Shown: piece by piece, positions 34,677 to 45,692 of the stretch
Numbering within the stretch: the stretch's first letter is position 1
Layout of the letters: each line of letters starts with the position of its first letter
Assembly: GCA_030737875.1 (NCBI GenBank)
Contig: CM060910.1
Location: forward strand, 632,697,303 to 632,761,302
Direction: 5' to 3'
DNA from: Allium sativum
Taxonomy: Eukaryota > Streptophyta > Magnoliopsida > Asparagales > Amaryllidaceae
Length of the DNA: 64,000 nt
Program-made: the position numbers and the translations under genes
The notes under the pieces: model-generated
The model's database searches: none
The model's input: the letters and a program-made list of their open reading frames with translations, nothing else
What the model was told of the DNA's origin: nothing

Positions 34677-34875
34677 CCTCTCACATTAGACTTTGTTGTG
34701 GTTACTAGTTAAGCCGGACGTGTCCGGGTAGCTTTACACCACAACTAGGTCTAACCTCGGGTTCGAGCATAATATGATCAACTTCTCACATTGGGTCCTA
34801 TTATTTGTAGCTACTAGTTAAGCCGGGCGGGTCCGGGTAGATTTATGCTACAAACTCAACCCAACCTCGAGTTGG
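34677..34875 (-). repeat. Two tandem stem-loop units in the E 3' LTR
   Basis: Arms in plus coordinates: unit 1 34686-34691 with 34749-34754 and 34695-34702 with 34738-34745; unit 2 34791-34796 with 34859-34864 and 34804-34811 with 34847-34854. All four helices pair perfectly, although the sequences differ between units and from LTR A. The apical GGGCGGGTCCGGGTAG (plus strand) is shared with A. The units lie in the transcribed part. A copy lies at about 42471-42671. Confidence 0.8.
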
Positions 34876-35330
34876 CCACTCTCATATTTTCTAAGTGTCA
34901 TGTCCATTATGTTTCCAAAACATAATTACAAGTTAACATATCACGTCATGTTATAAAAATCATGTTCATGTCATAATTTTACCCAACCCCAACGCAATCC
35001 CATCGTTTACATACTCGCAACAACGCATAAAGGATAAAATAGGGAACTTGGCATAATCATGACAAAAAGGTGTTGAAGCCACAAGTTTATCATGGTGACA
35101 TATGAAATGTACATATATTCATATACTTGCATATTGCATCATTAGGCTTCAAAAGCATGCATAAAACCAAACTTAGCATATGAGTGATACATGGTGATAA
35201 ATGACATGTAGAAGTTGCTAGAAGTTCGCATTTAGCCTCACATGCAAGTTATCATAAGGGATATGATAACTTCCATGTTGCCAAAATGCAGCCTTCAACA
35301 TAAAGCTTGAAGCTTTAAGCTCACAACTTC

Positions 35331-35595
35331 AAGTTTAACTTGCATAACATGATCAACTCAAACTTGCATATCATAATGATCAACCAAACTTGCATATAAT
35401 GATCAACCAAACTTGCATATAATGATCAACCAAACTTGCATAGCATAATGATCAACCAAACTTGCATATAATGATCAACCAAACTTGCATATAATGACCA
35501 ACCAAACTTGCATATCATAATGATCAACCAAACTTGCATATAATGATCAACCAAACTTGCATATCATAATGATCAACCCCAAACTTGCATCATTC
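35331..35595 (-). repeat. About 22-26-bp tandem array in the E 3' LTR
   Basis: About ten units of AAACTTGCATATAATGATCAACC with small length differences. Partner array at about 43135-43395. Confidence 0.9.
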
Positions 35596-35969
35596 ATTTA
35601 ACTTTAGAGTTCAAAGAAAGAAAGTAGAAAAGGGCTTACAATGCTATGAAGACACAAATAAATATTTATTATAAAGATTGAGACGAAGCCCTTATGCAAG
35701 CACCAAAAACCCAAATATGCAATCTCCAAATGAAAACCCTTGAGCCAAATCAATAAAAACCCTTGCTTTGAAATAGAAATGTTGCAACTTGACTTGAATG
35801 CAAACTAAGAATACTCATACAAGCTTGAAAATACTTGTATGCATTCAAAACCTCTCATAGAAATAAACTTAGAAATTTTAGCATGAGAGTGGAGGCCATG
35901 AGAGGAACAATTTTGACATAGTTTAGTTGTAGGAATGGATAATGATGATTTAGGCTAGGTGTTAGGTCC

Positions 35970-35977
35970 TTTTTATA
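35970..35977 (-). promoter_or_regulatory. TATA box of the E 3' LTR
   Basis: Minus-strand TATAAAAA in the context TCTATAAAAAGGACC. Equivalent at 43775-43782 in the 5' LTR. Confidence 0.6.
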
Positions 35978-36180
35978 GAAGATTAGGGTAATATTAGCCA
36001 TAGGATTAACCCTAGATTCAATCCAAGCCATCAAAGCATGTCTTGGGGAAGAAGTCAAGTGTAGGAACCATCTAGGGCCTTTAGATTAAAGCTGAACCAT
36101 GAGAACCATTCAAATGCAAAATCTGCATTTGAGCGAATCGGCCCACGGGTTGACAACCAAACACCCTGGATTAACCCCTA

Positions 36181-36205
36181 GTCGACCCAGCGAGCTCGGG
36201 TCGAC
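36181..36205 (-). repeat. Palindrome in the E 3' LTR
   Basis: GTCGACCC and GGGTCGAC, perfect 8-bp arms around 9 bases. Same at 43986-44010 in the 5' LTR. It is upstream of the TATA box, as in A and J. Confidence 0.8.
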
Positions 36206-36557
36206 CTCAAAAATCGGCCGGTTCGGTTATTCCTCTCTCCTATTTCGCTGTTTTGAACATTTTTGCATATTTATTTATTTAATTTTCAATTATATATATA
36301 TATATATCAATATATATATTTCTCTGCGCAACCCATTTCACTTAATTAAGTATACTTTAATTTGAATTTTCCGTGAAACTTCGCGAGGCCATATCTTGGT
36401 CATACGAACTCCAATTTTCGAAAACTCGGACTCTATTTCGCGTATTTTTCCGAGACGAACGCAATGGCACAGCCCATTTCCCTTGATTCAGATTTTACAG
36501 TTTAATTCTGCCTCCATTTATGTTATAATATGTTATTCAAAAATACGGGTTGTTACA

Positions 36558-36591
36558 TTCTCCCCTCCTTAAAGGATTTTGTCCCCGAAAT
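36558..36591 (-). promoter_or_regulatory. Pre-PPT motif and polypurine tract of E
   Basis: Minus strand: ATTTCGGGGACAAAAT (36576-36591, one arm base changed) then AAGGAGGGGAGAA before the LTR. Confidence 0.8.
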
Positions 36592-37139
36592 CTTCAAGTT
36601 AGGAAGAACGTATCCTACCATCCATCATCCATCTGCTCAAAACATCATCCTCGTGCAGTCATTGTCCTTAAAGGATTCTAAATGCTGTATGATCATATGC
36701 AAAGGTGTGTGTATATGTACTTATCTAATGCGAAAATCAGGCGGTTACTGATACAGTAAACCTCCTTAATGCAAAGCATGTTAGTGAAATGAGTCCATAT
36801 GTATGCAAATTCCTAACATAATTTATAATCTCTACATGAGTGCACATATCATTCATCCATATGCAACATCCACGTGATAGCATAACAAATTTCATCCATG
36901 AATAAGCATAAACACTCATGCATATGCAACATGGAAGTGTGTGAGCCGATCTTAGTGCCTAATGTGTATCATGCATCCACGAGTATCCACGTGCAAACAC
37001 TTGCAACCACTTGCAACCATCAAGCATAACATGTTTCAAATACATGTTTCATCCAAAGGGTTTCTACCTAAGGTCCTCATGACAAGTTTAACGAGATAAC
37101 AAGATAAACAAGATAAACATGGATAAAAAGAAAGATATG
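36592..37139 (-). other. Non-coding spacer between pol and 3' LTR of E
   Basis: No gene seen. Rich in CATCCA and GCAACCAC short repeats, as in the matching spacer of A. Confidence 0.6.
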
Positions 37140-38180
37140 CTAATTAGGAAAAGAGATCGAGAGTGTACCCTCAAAAAGAAATGGATAAAGCCCACGTATC
37201 TTCTCTTCGGTTTCCCAAGTTGCATCTTCGTCGACTTCACCCCACTGAACTTTCACCAACTTGACCTCTCGATTCCTTAGCTTCTTGATCTCTGTTCCCA
37301 AGATACGAATCGGATCTCTTCTCAAGGTTGCTTCTTTCTCTACCTCAATGTCTTCAAGAATGCTTGGTTCAACCACCTCAGCGGACTCATGTAGGCACTT
37401 TCGGAGATGCGAGACATGAAAGACATTATGCACTCCGGCTAGCTTCTCGGGCAATCCCACCTTATAGGCCATCTTTCCAATTCTCTCTATGATAGGGAAG
37501 GGTCCTACGAACCTTGGTGCCAGCTTCCCCACTGCTCCAAAACGTACCACATTACGTAAAGGAGAAACCTTCACGAAAACCATGTCTCCCACTTCGAATT
37601 CCAAATCTGCCCTTCGCTTGTCAGCATAGGATTTCTGTCTATCTTGGGCCGCTTTCATCTTTCTTCTCACTAATTCAACTTTCTAGGATGTGTCCCGTAT
37701 CATATCGGGCCCAAGTATAAGTCTATCTATTGTCTCCCACCAACAAGTTGGTGACCTACACGGCCTCCCATACAAAGCTTCAAATGGTGTCATCCCTATG
37801 TTGGCTTGATAGCTATTATTATAAGCAAATTCTACAAGAGGAAGGTGGTCTTCCCAAGTACCACCGAAGTCGAGAACACAAAGCCTCAAGAGATCTTCTA
37901 GCACTCTATTCACACTTTCGGTTTGGCCATCCGTCTGGGGGTGATAGGCTGTACTCAAATTCAATCGCGTACCCATTGCTTCTTGCAAACTGTTCCAGAA
38001 CTGGCTAGTGAAAATCGGGTCACGATCGCTAACTATGCTAGAAGGAACTCCATGCAACCGCACTATTTCTTGGAGATAAGTAGACGCCAGCCCTGATGCG
38101 GTCCTCTTGCTCTTTACTGGGATGAAGTGAGCACTCTTCGTAAGTCTGTCAATTATTACCCATATCCCATAAAGCCCAAA
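37140..38180 (-). pseudogene. pol: Element E integrase core and chromodomain tail
   Basis: Reads from the integrase motif GIWVIIDRLTKSAHF (about 38175) through SDRDPIF, DGQTESVNRVLEDLLRLC, GPFPII, HNVFHVSHLRKC and a tail with VKVQWGE and ATWETEEK, ending at 37140. One in-frame TAG (37683-37685) stands where relatives have a glutamate codon. The upstream part of integrase (zinc finger) and all of RNase H are missing, so it cannot yield a full pol. Confidence 0.88.
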
Positions 38181-38690
38181 TAGTTTGGTGACAAACTTCT
38201 TCACCCCAACCATATATCACAAATAGGCTAGTCATACTCCTTAGGGGGTTTGCAACAGATCTAAAATTGAGGATAGGACCGAGAGGATATACTTAAAAGA
38301 TAGCATGCGAGTAAGATCTACGGAACAATAGGGATCAAGGATATACTCTTAGAAAGAGATTAAATGTGCGTATCTAGTCTTCGATCTTCTAAGCCGCATT
38401 TTCTTGTGCTTAATCCCATCGTGCCCTGACCGTCTTTTAACTTCGCAATTCCATAGTTCTTAATTCTTGTTCCCAAAATATGAGTTAGAACTCATTTCAC
38501 CGTTGCCTCTCGTTCCACTTCCACTTATTCTTTGCCTAAAATACTTGGCTTAAACATAACTGCGTGCTCATGGTTTCGTGCAAGCTTTCCAAGATTCGTT
38601 AGTGAATCTTGGATCTCATTTACATATTATACGGTATCCCACGCAGAAAAGTATCTCTTGAAAACAGTGCCAATCCACGTTGCCAAACTG
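38181..38690 (-). pseudogene. Scrambled integrase/chromodomain remnant inside E pol
   Basis: Right after RT (motif ALTSAPV, about 38695) the sequence does not go on into RNase H. Instead it shows decayed likeness to integrase (about 38580-38660, compare 37970-38080) and then to the chromodomain tail (about 38400-38550, compare 37200-37390), followed by about 200 bp that I cannot assign. A second, better copy of integrase and tail follows. This looks like a recombinant pol. Confidence 0.6.
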
Positions 38691-39780
38691 GAGCTGAGGT
38701 AAGGGCTCTCTTGAGCCTTTGAAAAGCAAGCTCACACTCCAAGTCCCATGCAAAGACTAAGTTCTTCTTCATCAACTTAGTAAGAGGGGCCGAAATCTTA
38801 GCGAAGTCCCTGATGAACTTCCTATAGTAGCCCGCCAGACTGAGAAAGCTTCTCACTTCGGTTGCATTCCTCGGAGTCTTCCAGTCTTGAACCACAACCA
38901 CTTTCGCGGGATCCACCGCTATGCCTTGCTTAGAAACTATATGTCCAAGAAACCGAACTTCCTTTCTCCAGAAATGGCATTTGGAGAACTTGGCTTTCCA
39001 CTGATGCGCTCTAAGCGTATCCATCACTTCCTTCAGATGCCTTGCATGTTCTTCCTCATCCTTTGAGAAGATCAGAATATCATCCACGAAGACAACGACA
39101 AACTTGTTAAGGAACTCCCTGAACACCCTACTCATCAAGTCCACGAAGTATGCGGGTGCATTAGTCAAACCGAATGGCCTGACAAGTCATTCAAAGAATC
39201 CATCTGGAGTCCTAAACGCAGTTTTATCAATGCTATCCTCAGCTACTCTAAGCTGATGGAATCCGGTGGCTAGATCGAGTTGAGAGAAAACAGAAGCACC
39301 AAAAGAGATCATCAATCCTCGGTAACGGGTGCCTATTCTTCTTTGTCAGCTTGTTCAACTCTCGATAATCAACACATAGACGAAGCGAACCATCCGCCTT
39401 AGTAGCGAATACCACCGGAGCACCCCATTCAGAAATGCTTCGCCTAAAAAAATTCTTCTCAAGCAGCTCCTTGATTTGCTTACTGAGCTCCCTTCTCTCA
39501 CGTGGAGCCATGTGCCTAACAGGCAATGATACTAGCTTGGCATTATCGACTAGATAAATGCGGAAATCTATCTCTCGTTTAGGGGGGTAACCCCCTAACT
39601 TCTTCAAAGACATCAGGATAGTCTCGGACCACCCTTACAGATTGCAGATCATCGATGGACGAGTCGAGAGATTCAAGATAACATAACATGACGGGACCTC
39701 TAGGGTTACAAGAAATTTCTAGGATATTACTGAGGCGAGTCATGAGCCTCACCACCCTATGCTCACAATCGAGGATGGCT
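38620..39780 (-). pseudogene. pol: Element E end of protease, RT
   Basis: Continues the gag-protease frame after a TAG at 39783. Motifs: [38 protein letters not shown], then [11 protein letters not shown] as the RT catalytic site (about 39090) and [17 protein letters not shown] frame change occurs in a C/G run near 39590. A deletion of about a dozen bases after PRIDDLF (near 39300) removes a DQL-type segment. There is also a stop in the F/E-L region near 39185. Confidence 0.88.
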
Positions 39781-39782
39781 CC

Positions 39783-41072
39783 CTAACTGGACAACCAATC
39801 CATGCCCAAGATCAACCCATATCCCGTGAATCCGAGAACATAAGCATTACACATGAATTCTATGGCCAAGATAGAAATCTTCAAATCCACACAAATCATA
39901 GATAGATGGGCGGAACCCCCAATTGGATTTGAAACACAAACGGGATCCTCAACTAAGCTAGTACTTAGGTGCAAACTTTCAACAATATCAGAAGAGATAA
40001 AACTATGCGATGCGCCAGAATCAAATAAGGTGCGAACAGGAAAATCAGAAATGTAAACATGAATTTTTATAAAAACTCTACCTCGATCAAAAGCTGGAAG
40101 AGCGAGGAGAGCCTGCAATTGCCCTCCAGAGGGTCCTGCTTGTTGAGTTTGCCTCTTCCCTTGTCCTAGCTTTTTCGGGCAATCCTTGCTATAGTGTCCA
40201 GACTCTCCGCAATGAAAACACTCGCCTAACCTCCTCTTCTTCTTCCTGCAATCTTTGGCTATGTGCCCCTTGATCCCACAAAAGTTGCATTTCCTCTTCT
40301 TATTGTTCTTGTCTCTTTTCTTGGTATCTTCCTTCTTGCCCTGGGACTCATTTGCCTTGACCTCCTTCTTGCCACTCTTATCTTCTTCTTGAAGCAGGGC
40401 CGTATTTACCAAACTCTCGAAGGTCGCCCCCAGAGGTATATGAGACATGGCCAAACCGCGCAATGGCTCATTCAATCCTAGAGCAAAGTGTAGGGCCTTC
40501 TTCTGAGCTGTGTTTACCAATTCTAGGCCGAACTGAGCAAGTTGATTAAACATATCCACGTATTCCCTAACTGTCATGTCCCCTTGCTTTAGAGATAGGA
40601 ACCTCTCCATCTGAAGATTCTCTTCTGTCCGTGATAGGAACTTTAGTCCAAACCTTCTCCTAAAGTCATCCCAAGTCTCAATTGGTCTAGTAGTGGTGGT
40701 GACTACCCACCAATAAGCAGCTTCCCCTTTCAATAGCCATACCGCCAACAAAACTTTCCTACGATCTTCCACATCAAAGATAGCAAAGAGGTCTTCAGTT
40801 TCCTTTAACCAGTTTCTTGCCTCCACAGAAGTCTCCGTTCCGACAAAATTCTTGCAACCCATCGCCTTAAAGTCCTTGCAAAGCTTTGCGAAATCCTCTT
40901 GCGGATGCTGAGGGGGAGGAGGAACCTCAGCTACGGGAGGAGGAGAGATGTTAGCGACGGGGAAAGGAGGAGGAATGTTCGCGGGGCCGGCTTCATTCGC
41001 CCTTGCCTCCATAAATCTCCAGAACCAGACGGGTACTTGTACGCCTTCCGGGATGTTAAAGCGATCGGCCAT
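39783..41072 (-). CDS. gag: Element E gag-protease (429 codons, ends at an early stop)
   Basis: Encodes the capsid/nucleocapsid precursor that packages the element RNA, followed by the aspartic protease that matures it. Start MADRFNIPEGVQVP; proline-rich N-terminus (residues about 34-60); gag core with FVGTE, WLKETEDLF and AAYWW (about 75-125); YVDMFNQLA; a lysine-rich linker; two CCHC knuckles CNFCGIKGHIAKDC and CFHCGESGHYSKDC (about residues 263-300); protease FDSGASHSF (about 347) and LILGMDW near the end. The frame stops at TAG 39783-39785, inside what is normally one gag-pol frame. The leader from the primer site is about 180 bp. It is intact for gag, so this copy could in principle still supply capsid protein. 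Confidence 0.88.
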   Translation of the reverse strand: MADRFNIPEGVQVPVWFWRFMEARANEAGPANIPPPFPVANISPPPVAEVPPPPQHPQEDFAKLCKDFKAMGCKNFVGTETSVEARNWLKETEDLFAIFDVEDRRKVLLAVWLLKGEAAYWWVVTTTTRPIETWDDFRRRFGLKFLSRTEENLQMERFLSLKQGDMTVREYVDMFNQLAQFGLELVNTAQKKALHFALGLNEPLRGLAMSHIPLGATFESLVNTALLQEEDKSGKKEVKANESQGKKEDTKKRDKNNKKRKCNFCGIKGHIAKDCRKKKRRLGECFHCGESGHYSKDCPKKLGQGKRQTQQAGPSGGQLQALLALPAFDRGRVFIKIHVYISDFPVRTLFDSGASHSFISSDIVESLHLSTSLVEDPVCVSNPIGGSAHLSMICVDLKISILAIEFMCNAYVLGFTGYGLILGMDWLSS

Positions 41073-41252
41073 ACTAAAACGAAGAAAAAGATAGATTCAG
41101 AACGAAGAAACGAAGGATAGTGCTATGGCTTTTGGGGAATAGCCTTTTAAAATAAACTAGACTTTTCTTTGGAAAATACTTAATTGGTTTTGAAAATAGT
41201 TCTTCAAAAGGTAAGTTTTAAAAACCTTTTGCTCGAATCTTGTTAACCTTAT

Positions 41253-41264
41253 GCTCTGATACCA
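41253..41264 (-). promoter_or_regulatory. Primer binding site of E
   Basis: Minus-strand TGGTATCAGAGC, two bases inside the LTR end at 41267. Confidence 0.9.
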
Positions 41265-41266
41265 AA

Positions 41267-44200
41267 TGTAACACCCCACTTCCGCCAGGGCCACACTTGC
41301 AAGGACACTGGCTTTGGAGGGGCGTTAAACAAGGTAAACATGCATGCAGATATCACAAGACAGAACATATAAGTAAAACAGAGTAGCAAAGCAGCGGATA
41401 AATCTTAGCATTTCAAAACCATAGTCATTTTACAACAAAGTACTTGTTCATTATTTTCCAATAACAAAGTCTAGATAAAAGCATAAACTGAAAAACTAAA
41501 ATACATAAAGTACTATCCCCAAAATGAAGTGATAAACCATAGCTGGCTCAATGTCCAAAACCGTACATGAGCAAATCCAGTAAGCAAGCTGTAAAGATCC
41601 AAGCTAAGCTCCAATGTTCCCACCCTGAGAACCTGGGGGGGGGGGGGACGGAAGAAAAGAGGCGAAAGAAAACAGGTCAGTCAAAAAGACTGGTAAGCCC
41701 TACTACTATCTGTCTATGAACTAGTAAAGTTAACTGGCATGAGAAGCTGAGATGAACATAAGGATAACAACATACTGGCATGATGATTAACTAACAAGAT
41801 AGATAAAGGTGTCATCGCATAATCAAGGTTAAGTTTTGCACCACGGGTGTACTAGCATTCTAACATGTCAAGTAAAAACAAGAATTGATCCCTTGGCCCA
41901 AGCTAGGCCCAACATCATGAGATGACCTAAATCAAGGTCCAACTACTCGGTCTAGTCGATCGGCTCCCTATAAGCCTAACTCGTCAAGTGTCGGTGTCAT
42001 ACGGCTAAATCATGTAATGTAGTTGACTGTACAGGGTCCACCCCTAGGGTGTATCAGGCCCTACGGTGTAACCCTCAGATACAATTCCAGGATGCACAGT
42101 CTAAACCTACCGGCCCCCGTGTTCAACTCCGGACTTAATGTGCACGACCATGGTCCGCCTGAACAACCGGTGCATCATTCAGCCGTCTCTTTTGGTCTCT
42201 TACAATCAGCCCAGTAATCATGCCCCACCCTAGCCTAGTCCTAGGGTCTTATGATACTATCTAGAAGGTTACTGCTGAAAAGGACCACGCAACTAGGGTT
42301 TCTTAACGGGTTAAATGTGGTTAACCGGATCCAAACGTGGGTTAAATTGGTTAAGAGTACCCAAGGCTCCTGACTTAACCGCGATTAACCCATCAAGCCC
42401 AAATTGGTTAAGTATTAAGTGGACCATGACTTAACCCTAATCAGGAGGCATTCATTAACTTAATGCGCTTTAACCTCTCACATTAGACTTTGTTGTGGTT
42501 ACTAGTTAAGCCGGGCGGGTCCGGGTAGCTTTACACCACAACTAGGTCTAACCTCGGGTTCGAGCACAACATGACCAACTTCTCACATTGGGTCCTATTG
42601 TTTGTAGCTACTAGTTAAGCCGGGCGGGTCCGGGTAGATTTATGCTACAAACTCAACCCAACCTCGAGTTGGCCACTCTCATATTTTCTAAGTGTCATGT
42701 CCATTATGTTTCCAAAACATAATTACAAGTTAACATATCACGTCATGTTATAAAAATCATGTTCATGTCATAATTTTACCCAACCCCAACGCAATCCCAT
42801 CGTTTACATACTCGCAACAACGCATAAAGGATAAAATAGGGAACTTGGCATAATCATGACAAAAAGGTGTTGAAGCCACAAGTTTATCATGGTGGCATAT
42901 GAAATGTACATATATTCATATACTTGCATATTGCATCATTAGGCTTCAAAAGCATGCATAAAACCAAACTTAGCATATGAGTGATACATGGTGATAAATG
43001 ACATGTAGAAGTTGCTAGAAGTTCGCATTTAGCCTCACATGCAAGTTATCATAAGGGATATGATAACTTCCATGTTGCCAAAATGCAACCTTCAACATAA
43101 AGCTTGAAGCTTTAAGCTCACAACTTCAAGTTTAACTTGCATAACATGATAACATGATCAACCCAAACTTGCATATCATAATGATCAACCAAACTTGCAT
43201 ATAATGATCAATCAAACTTGCATATAATGATCAACCAAACTTTCATATCATAATGATCAACCAAACTTGCATATAATGATCAACCAAACTTGCATATAAT
43301 GACCAACCAAACTTGCATATCATAATGATCAACCAAACTTGCATATAATGATCAACCAAACTTGCATATCATAATGATCAACCCCAAACTTGCATCATTC
43401 ATTTAACTTTAGAGTTCAAAGAAAGAAAGTAGAAAAGGGCTTACAATGCTATGAAGACACAAATAAATATTTATTATAAAGATTGAGACGAAGCCCTTAT
43501 GCAAGCACCAAAAACCCAAATATGCAATCTCCAAATGAAAACCCTTGAGCCAAATCAATAAAAACCCTTGCTTTGAAATAGAAATGTTGCAACTTGACTT
43601 GAATGCAAACTAAGAATACTCATACAAGCTTGAAAATACTTGTATGCATTCAAAACCTCTCATAGAAATAAACTTAGAAATTTTAGCATGAGAGTGGAGG
43701 CCATGAGAGGAACAATTTTGACATAGTTTAGTTGTAGGAATGGATAATGATGATTTAGGCTAGGTGTTAGGTCCTTTTTATAGAAGATTAGGGTAATATT
43801 AGCCATAGGATTAACCCTAGATTCAATCCAAGCCATCAAAGCATGTCTTGGGGAAGAAGTCAAGTGTAGGAACCATCTAGGGCCTTTAGATTAAAGCTGA
43901 ACCATGAGAACTATTCAAATGCAAAATCTGCATTTGAGCGAATCGGCCCACGGGTTGACAGCCAAACACCCTGGATTAACCCCTAGTCGACCCAGCGGGC
44001 TTGGGTCGACCTCAAAAATCGGCCGGTTCGGTTATTCCCCTCTCCCAATTCGCTGTTTTGAACATTTTTGCATATTTATTTATTTATTTTTCAATTATAT
44101 ATATATCAATATATATATATATTTCTCTGCGCAACCCATTTCACTTAATTAAGTATACTTTAATTTGAATTTTCCATGAAACTTCGCGAGGCCATATCTT

Positions 44201-44360
44201 GGTCATACGGACTCCGATTTTCGAAAACTTGGACTCTATTTCGCGTATTTTTCCGAGACGAACGCATTGGCATAGCCCGTTTCCCTTGATTCAGATTTTA
44301 CAGTTTAATTCTGCCTCCATTTATGTTATAATATGTTATTCAAAAATACGGGTTGTTACA
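41267..44360 (-). repeat. 5' LTR of element E (3,094 bp)
   Basis: Near-identical to 33473-36557, with the same palindrome (43986-44010), TATA box (43775-43782), AAACTTGCATATAATG array (about 43135-43395) and stem-loop units (about 42471-42671). A G homopolymer near 41636-41647 differs in length from 33841-33849. Confidence 0.93.
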
Positions 44361-44365
44361 ATAAC

Positions 44366-45403
44366 TTACTTCCCCTTTGCTGCTGCAGAAGTGGAAGGTG
44401 TTGTAGCTAAAGCAAAAGCTCGACGTTGTTGCCCCTTCTGGAGTAATGGACACTCCCTAGCAAAATGACCTTGCTGGTGACGGTTGTAGAAGCCCTGCCT
44501 TGGATCAAACTGAGTCTTGATCGTTGGTGGCCCCACCTTCGGAACCTTAGAAACTGGTGCCCTAACCCCTGGTGCCTTTGTCACCTGTTTCCTTCCAACC
44601 TCCGTACAGTTCCGAATATAATTCCCTCTCTTCCCGCACTTATGACAAATAATTGCGGACATATCTCAATTTTGTTGAAACTTCCTCTTGTTCTCTCCAG
44701 TTGGTGCTGAATTAGATGATTTCAGAATCAAACCTTCAAACCTCAACCCCATGTTTACCAAATCCAAATAGGGCGCCAAGATGTGGTTTGTCATATCTTG
44801 ATGAAACTCCGGACGCATTCCTGTAATGAACTTATCATTCTTCTTAAGTGGCATATCAATCAAACCTAGTCTGAACAAAGACAATGTAGTGAATCGCTTC
44901 TCATACTCTGCTACTGTCATAGCCCCCTGCTTCAAGCCCATGAAACTCTTGTATAATAAGGTCTTTCCAGCTTCTGGCACATATTTCTTTTCAAATTCCT
45001 CCTTAAATTGGGCCCAAGAAAAGTCGTTTTCTTGGACATCCAAAATAATCAGATTCCACCAATCCATAGCCGTATCAGTTAAATGTTGTGACGCCAATCG
45101 ACGCTTCATTGCATCATCTTGCTCCATATCCCTAAATATACGGTCGCATAGCTTGAGCCAAGTCTGAACTTCTATGATCTACTCCGAGCCACTAAACCTC
45201 CTTCCCCGAAGCCTTTCATGGTCATGGCAAAGGGAAGAAAATCCCCTCTGAGGAATAACTTGTACGACCTCCTCTACAACACCTATTATTGGATCCTCCA
45301 CAGCAGCTGCATTCCTCGGTGCACGATTCTCACCATTAGTGACCGTACTAGTTCGGCCACCTCTACCTATACCTCCTCTAGTTTTTGCAGTATGAGTACT
45401 CAT
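44366..45403 (-). pseudogene. gag: Element C gag, decayed and cut by E
   Basis: Would encode the capsid/nucleocapsid protein. Start MSTHTAKTRGGIGRGGR (45403). Gag core with DWWNL, FSWAQFKEEFEKKYVP and FMGLKQGAMTVAEYEKRF (about 45090-44900). The knuckle CHKCGKRGNYIRNC (about 44640) has asparagine where the zinc-binding histidine should be. In-frame stops at 45179, 44666 and 44366. The frame continues in register in the protease at 33472 once E and its target duplication are discounted. Confidence 0.9.
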
Positions 45404-45678
45404 AGTTTACTACTTGAATTATAGCAAATATCTTTAGAATACTTGAAGATAGAATTATTTCAAGGAAACAATACAAAGAAAGGTTTACTACTAAGAAAGA
45501 CATTATTCAAGAAAGGTTGTGAGAAATAGACATTCCTAAGGAATATTTTCAAAGTCTAGTTTTCAAAATACAAATACGCTCTCATATGTATAATACACTC
45601 GACTCATTCAAGGGTGTCGTTTACCACATCTCTAATGGGCCATACCCAACCAAAGCCAAGGTGTTCACTCAACCTTGT

Positions 45679-45690
45679 GCTCTGGTACCA
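45679..45690 (-). promoter_or_regulatory. Primer binding site of C
   Basis: Minus-strand TGGTACCAGAGC, one base off the consensus TGGTATCAGAGC, next to the LTR end. Confidence 0.85.
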
Positions 45691-45692
45691 AA

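Larger units (their letters stand above)
33473..36557 (-). repeat. 3' LTR of element E (3,085 bp)
   Basis: Minus strand from TGTAACAACCCG (36557) to GGTGGGGTGTTACA (33473). Contents in element order: the conserved GAGTCCGAGTTTTCG block, a palindrome (36181-36205), a TATA box (35970-35977), an AAACTTGCATATAATGATCAACC array (35331-35595) and two stem-loop units (34677-34875). The frames 34226-34417 and 35855-36058 recur in the other LTR as copies only. Confidence 0.93.
33473..44360 (-). mobile_element. Element E: chromovirus inserted at the gag/protease boundary of C
   Basis: 10,888 bp. 5' LTR 41267-44360, gag-protease 39783-41072, rearranged pol 37140-39780, 3' LTR 33473-36557. ATAAC is duplicated on both sides (33468-33472 and 44361-44365). 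Across the insertion the C reading frame stays in register, with one TAA at the join. The two LTRs differ at only four places in their first 140 bp, so E looks like the youngest insertion. Confidence 0.95.
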
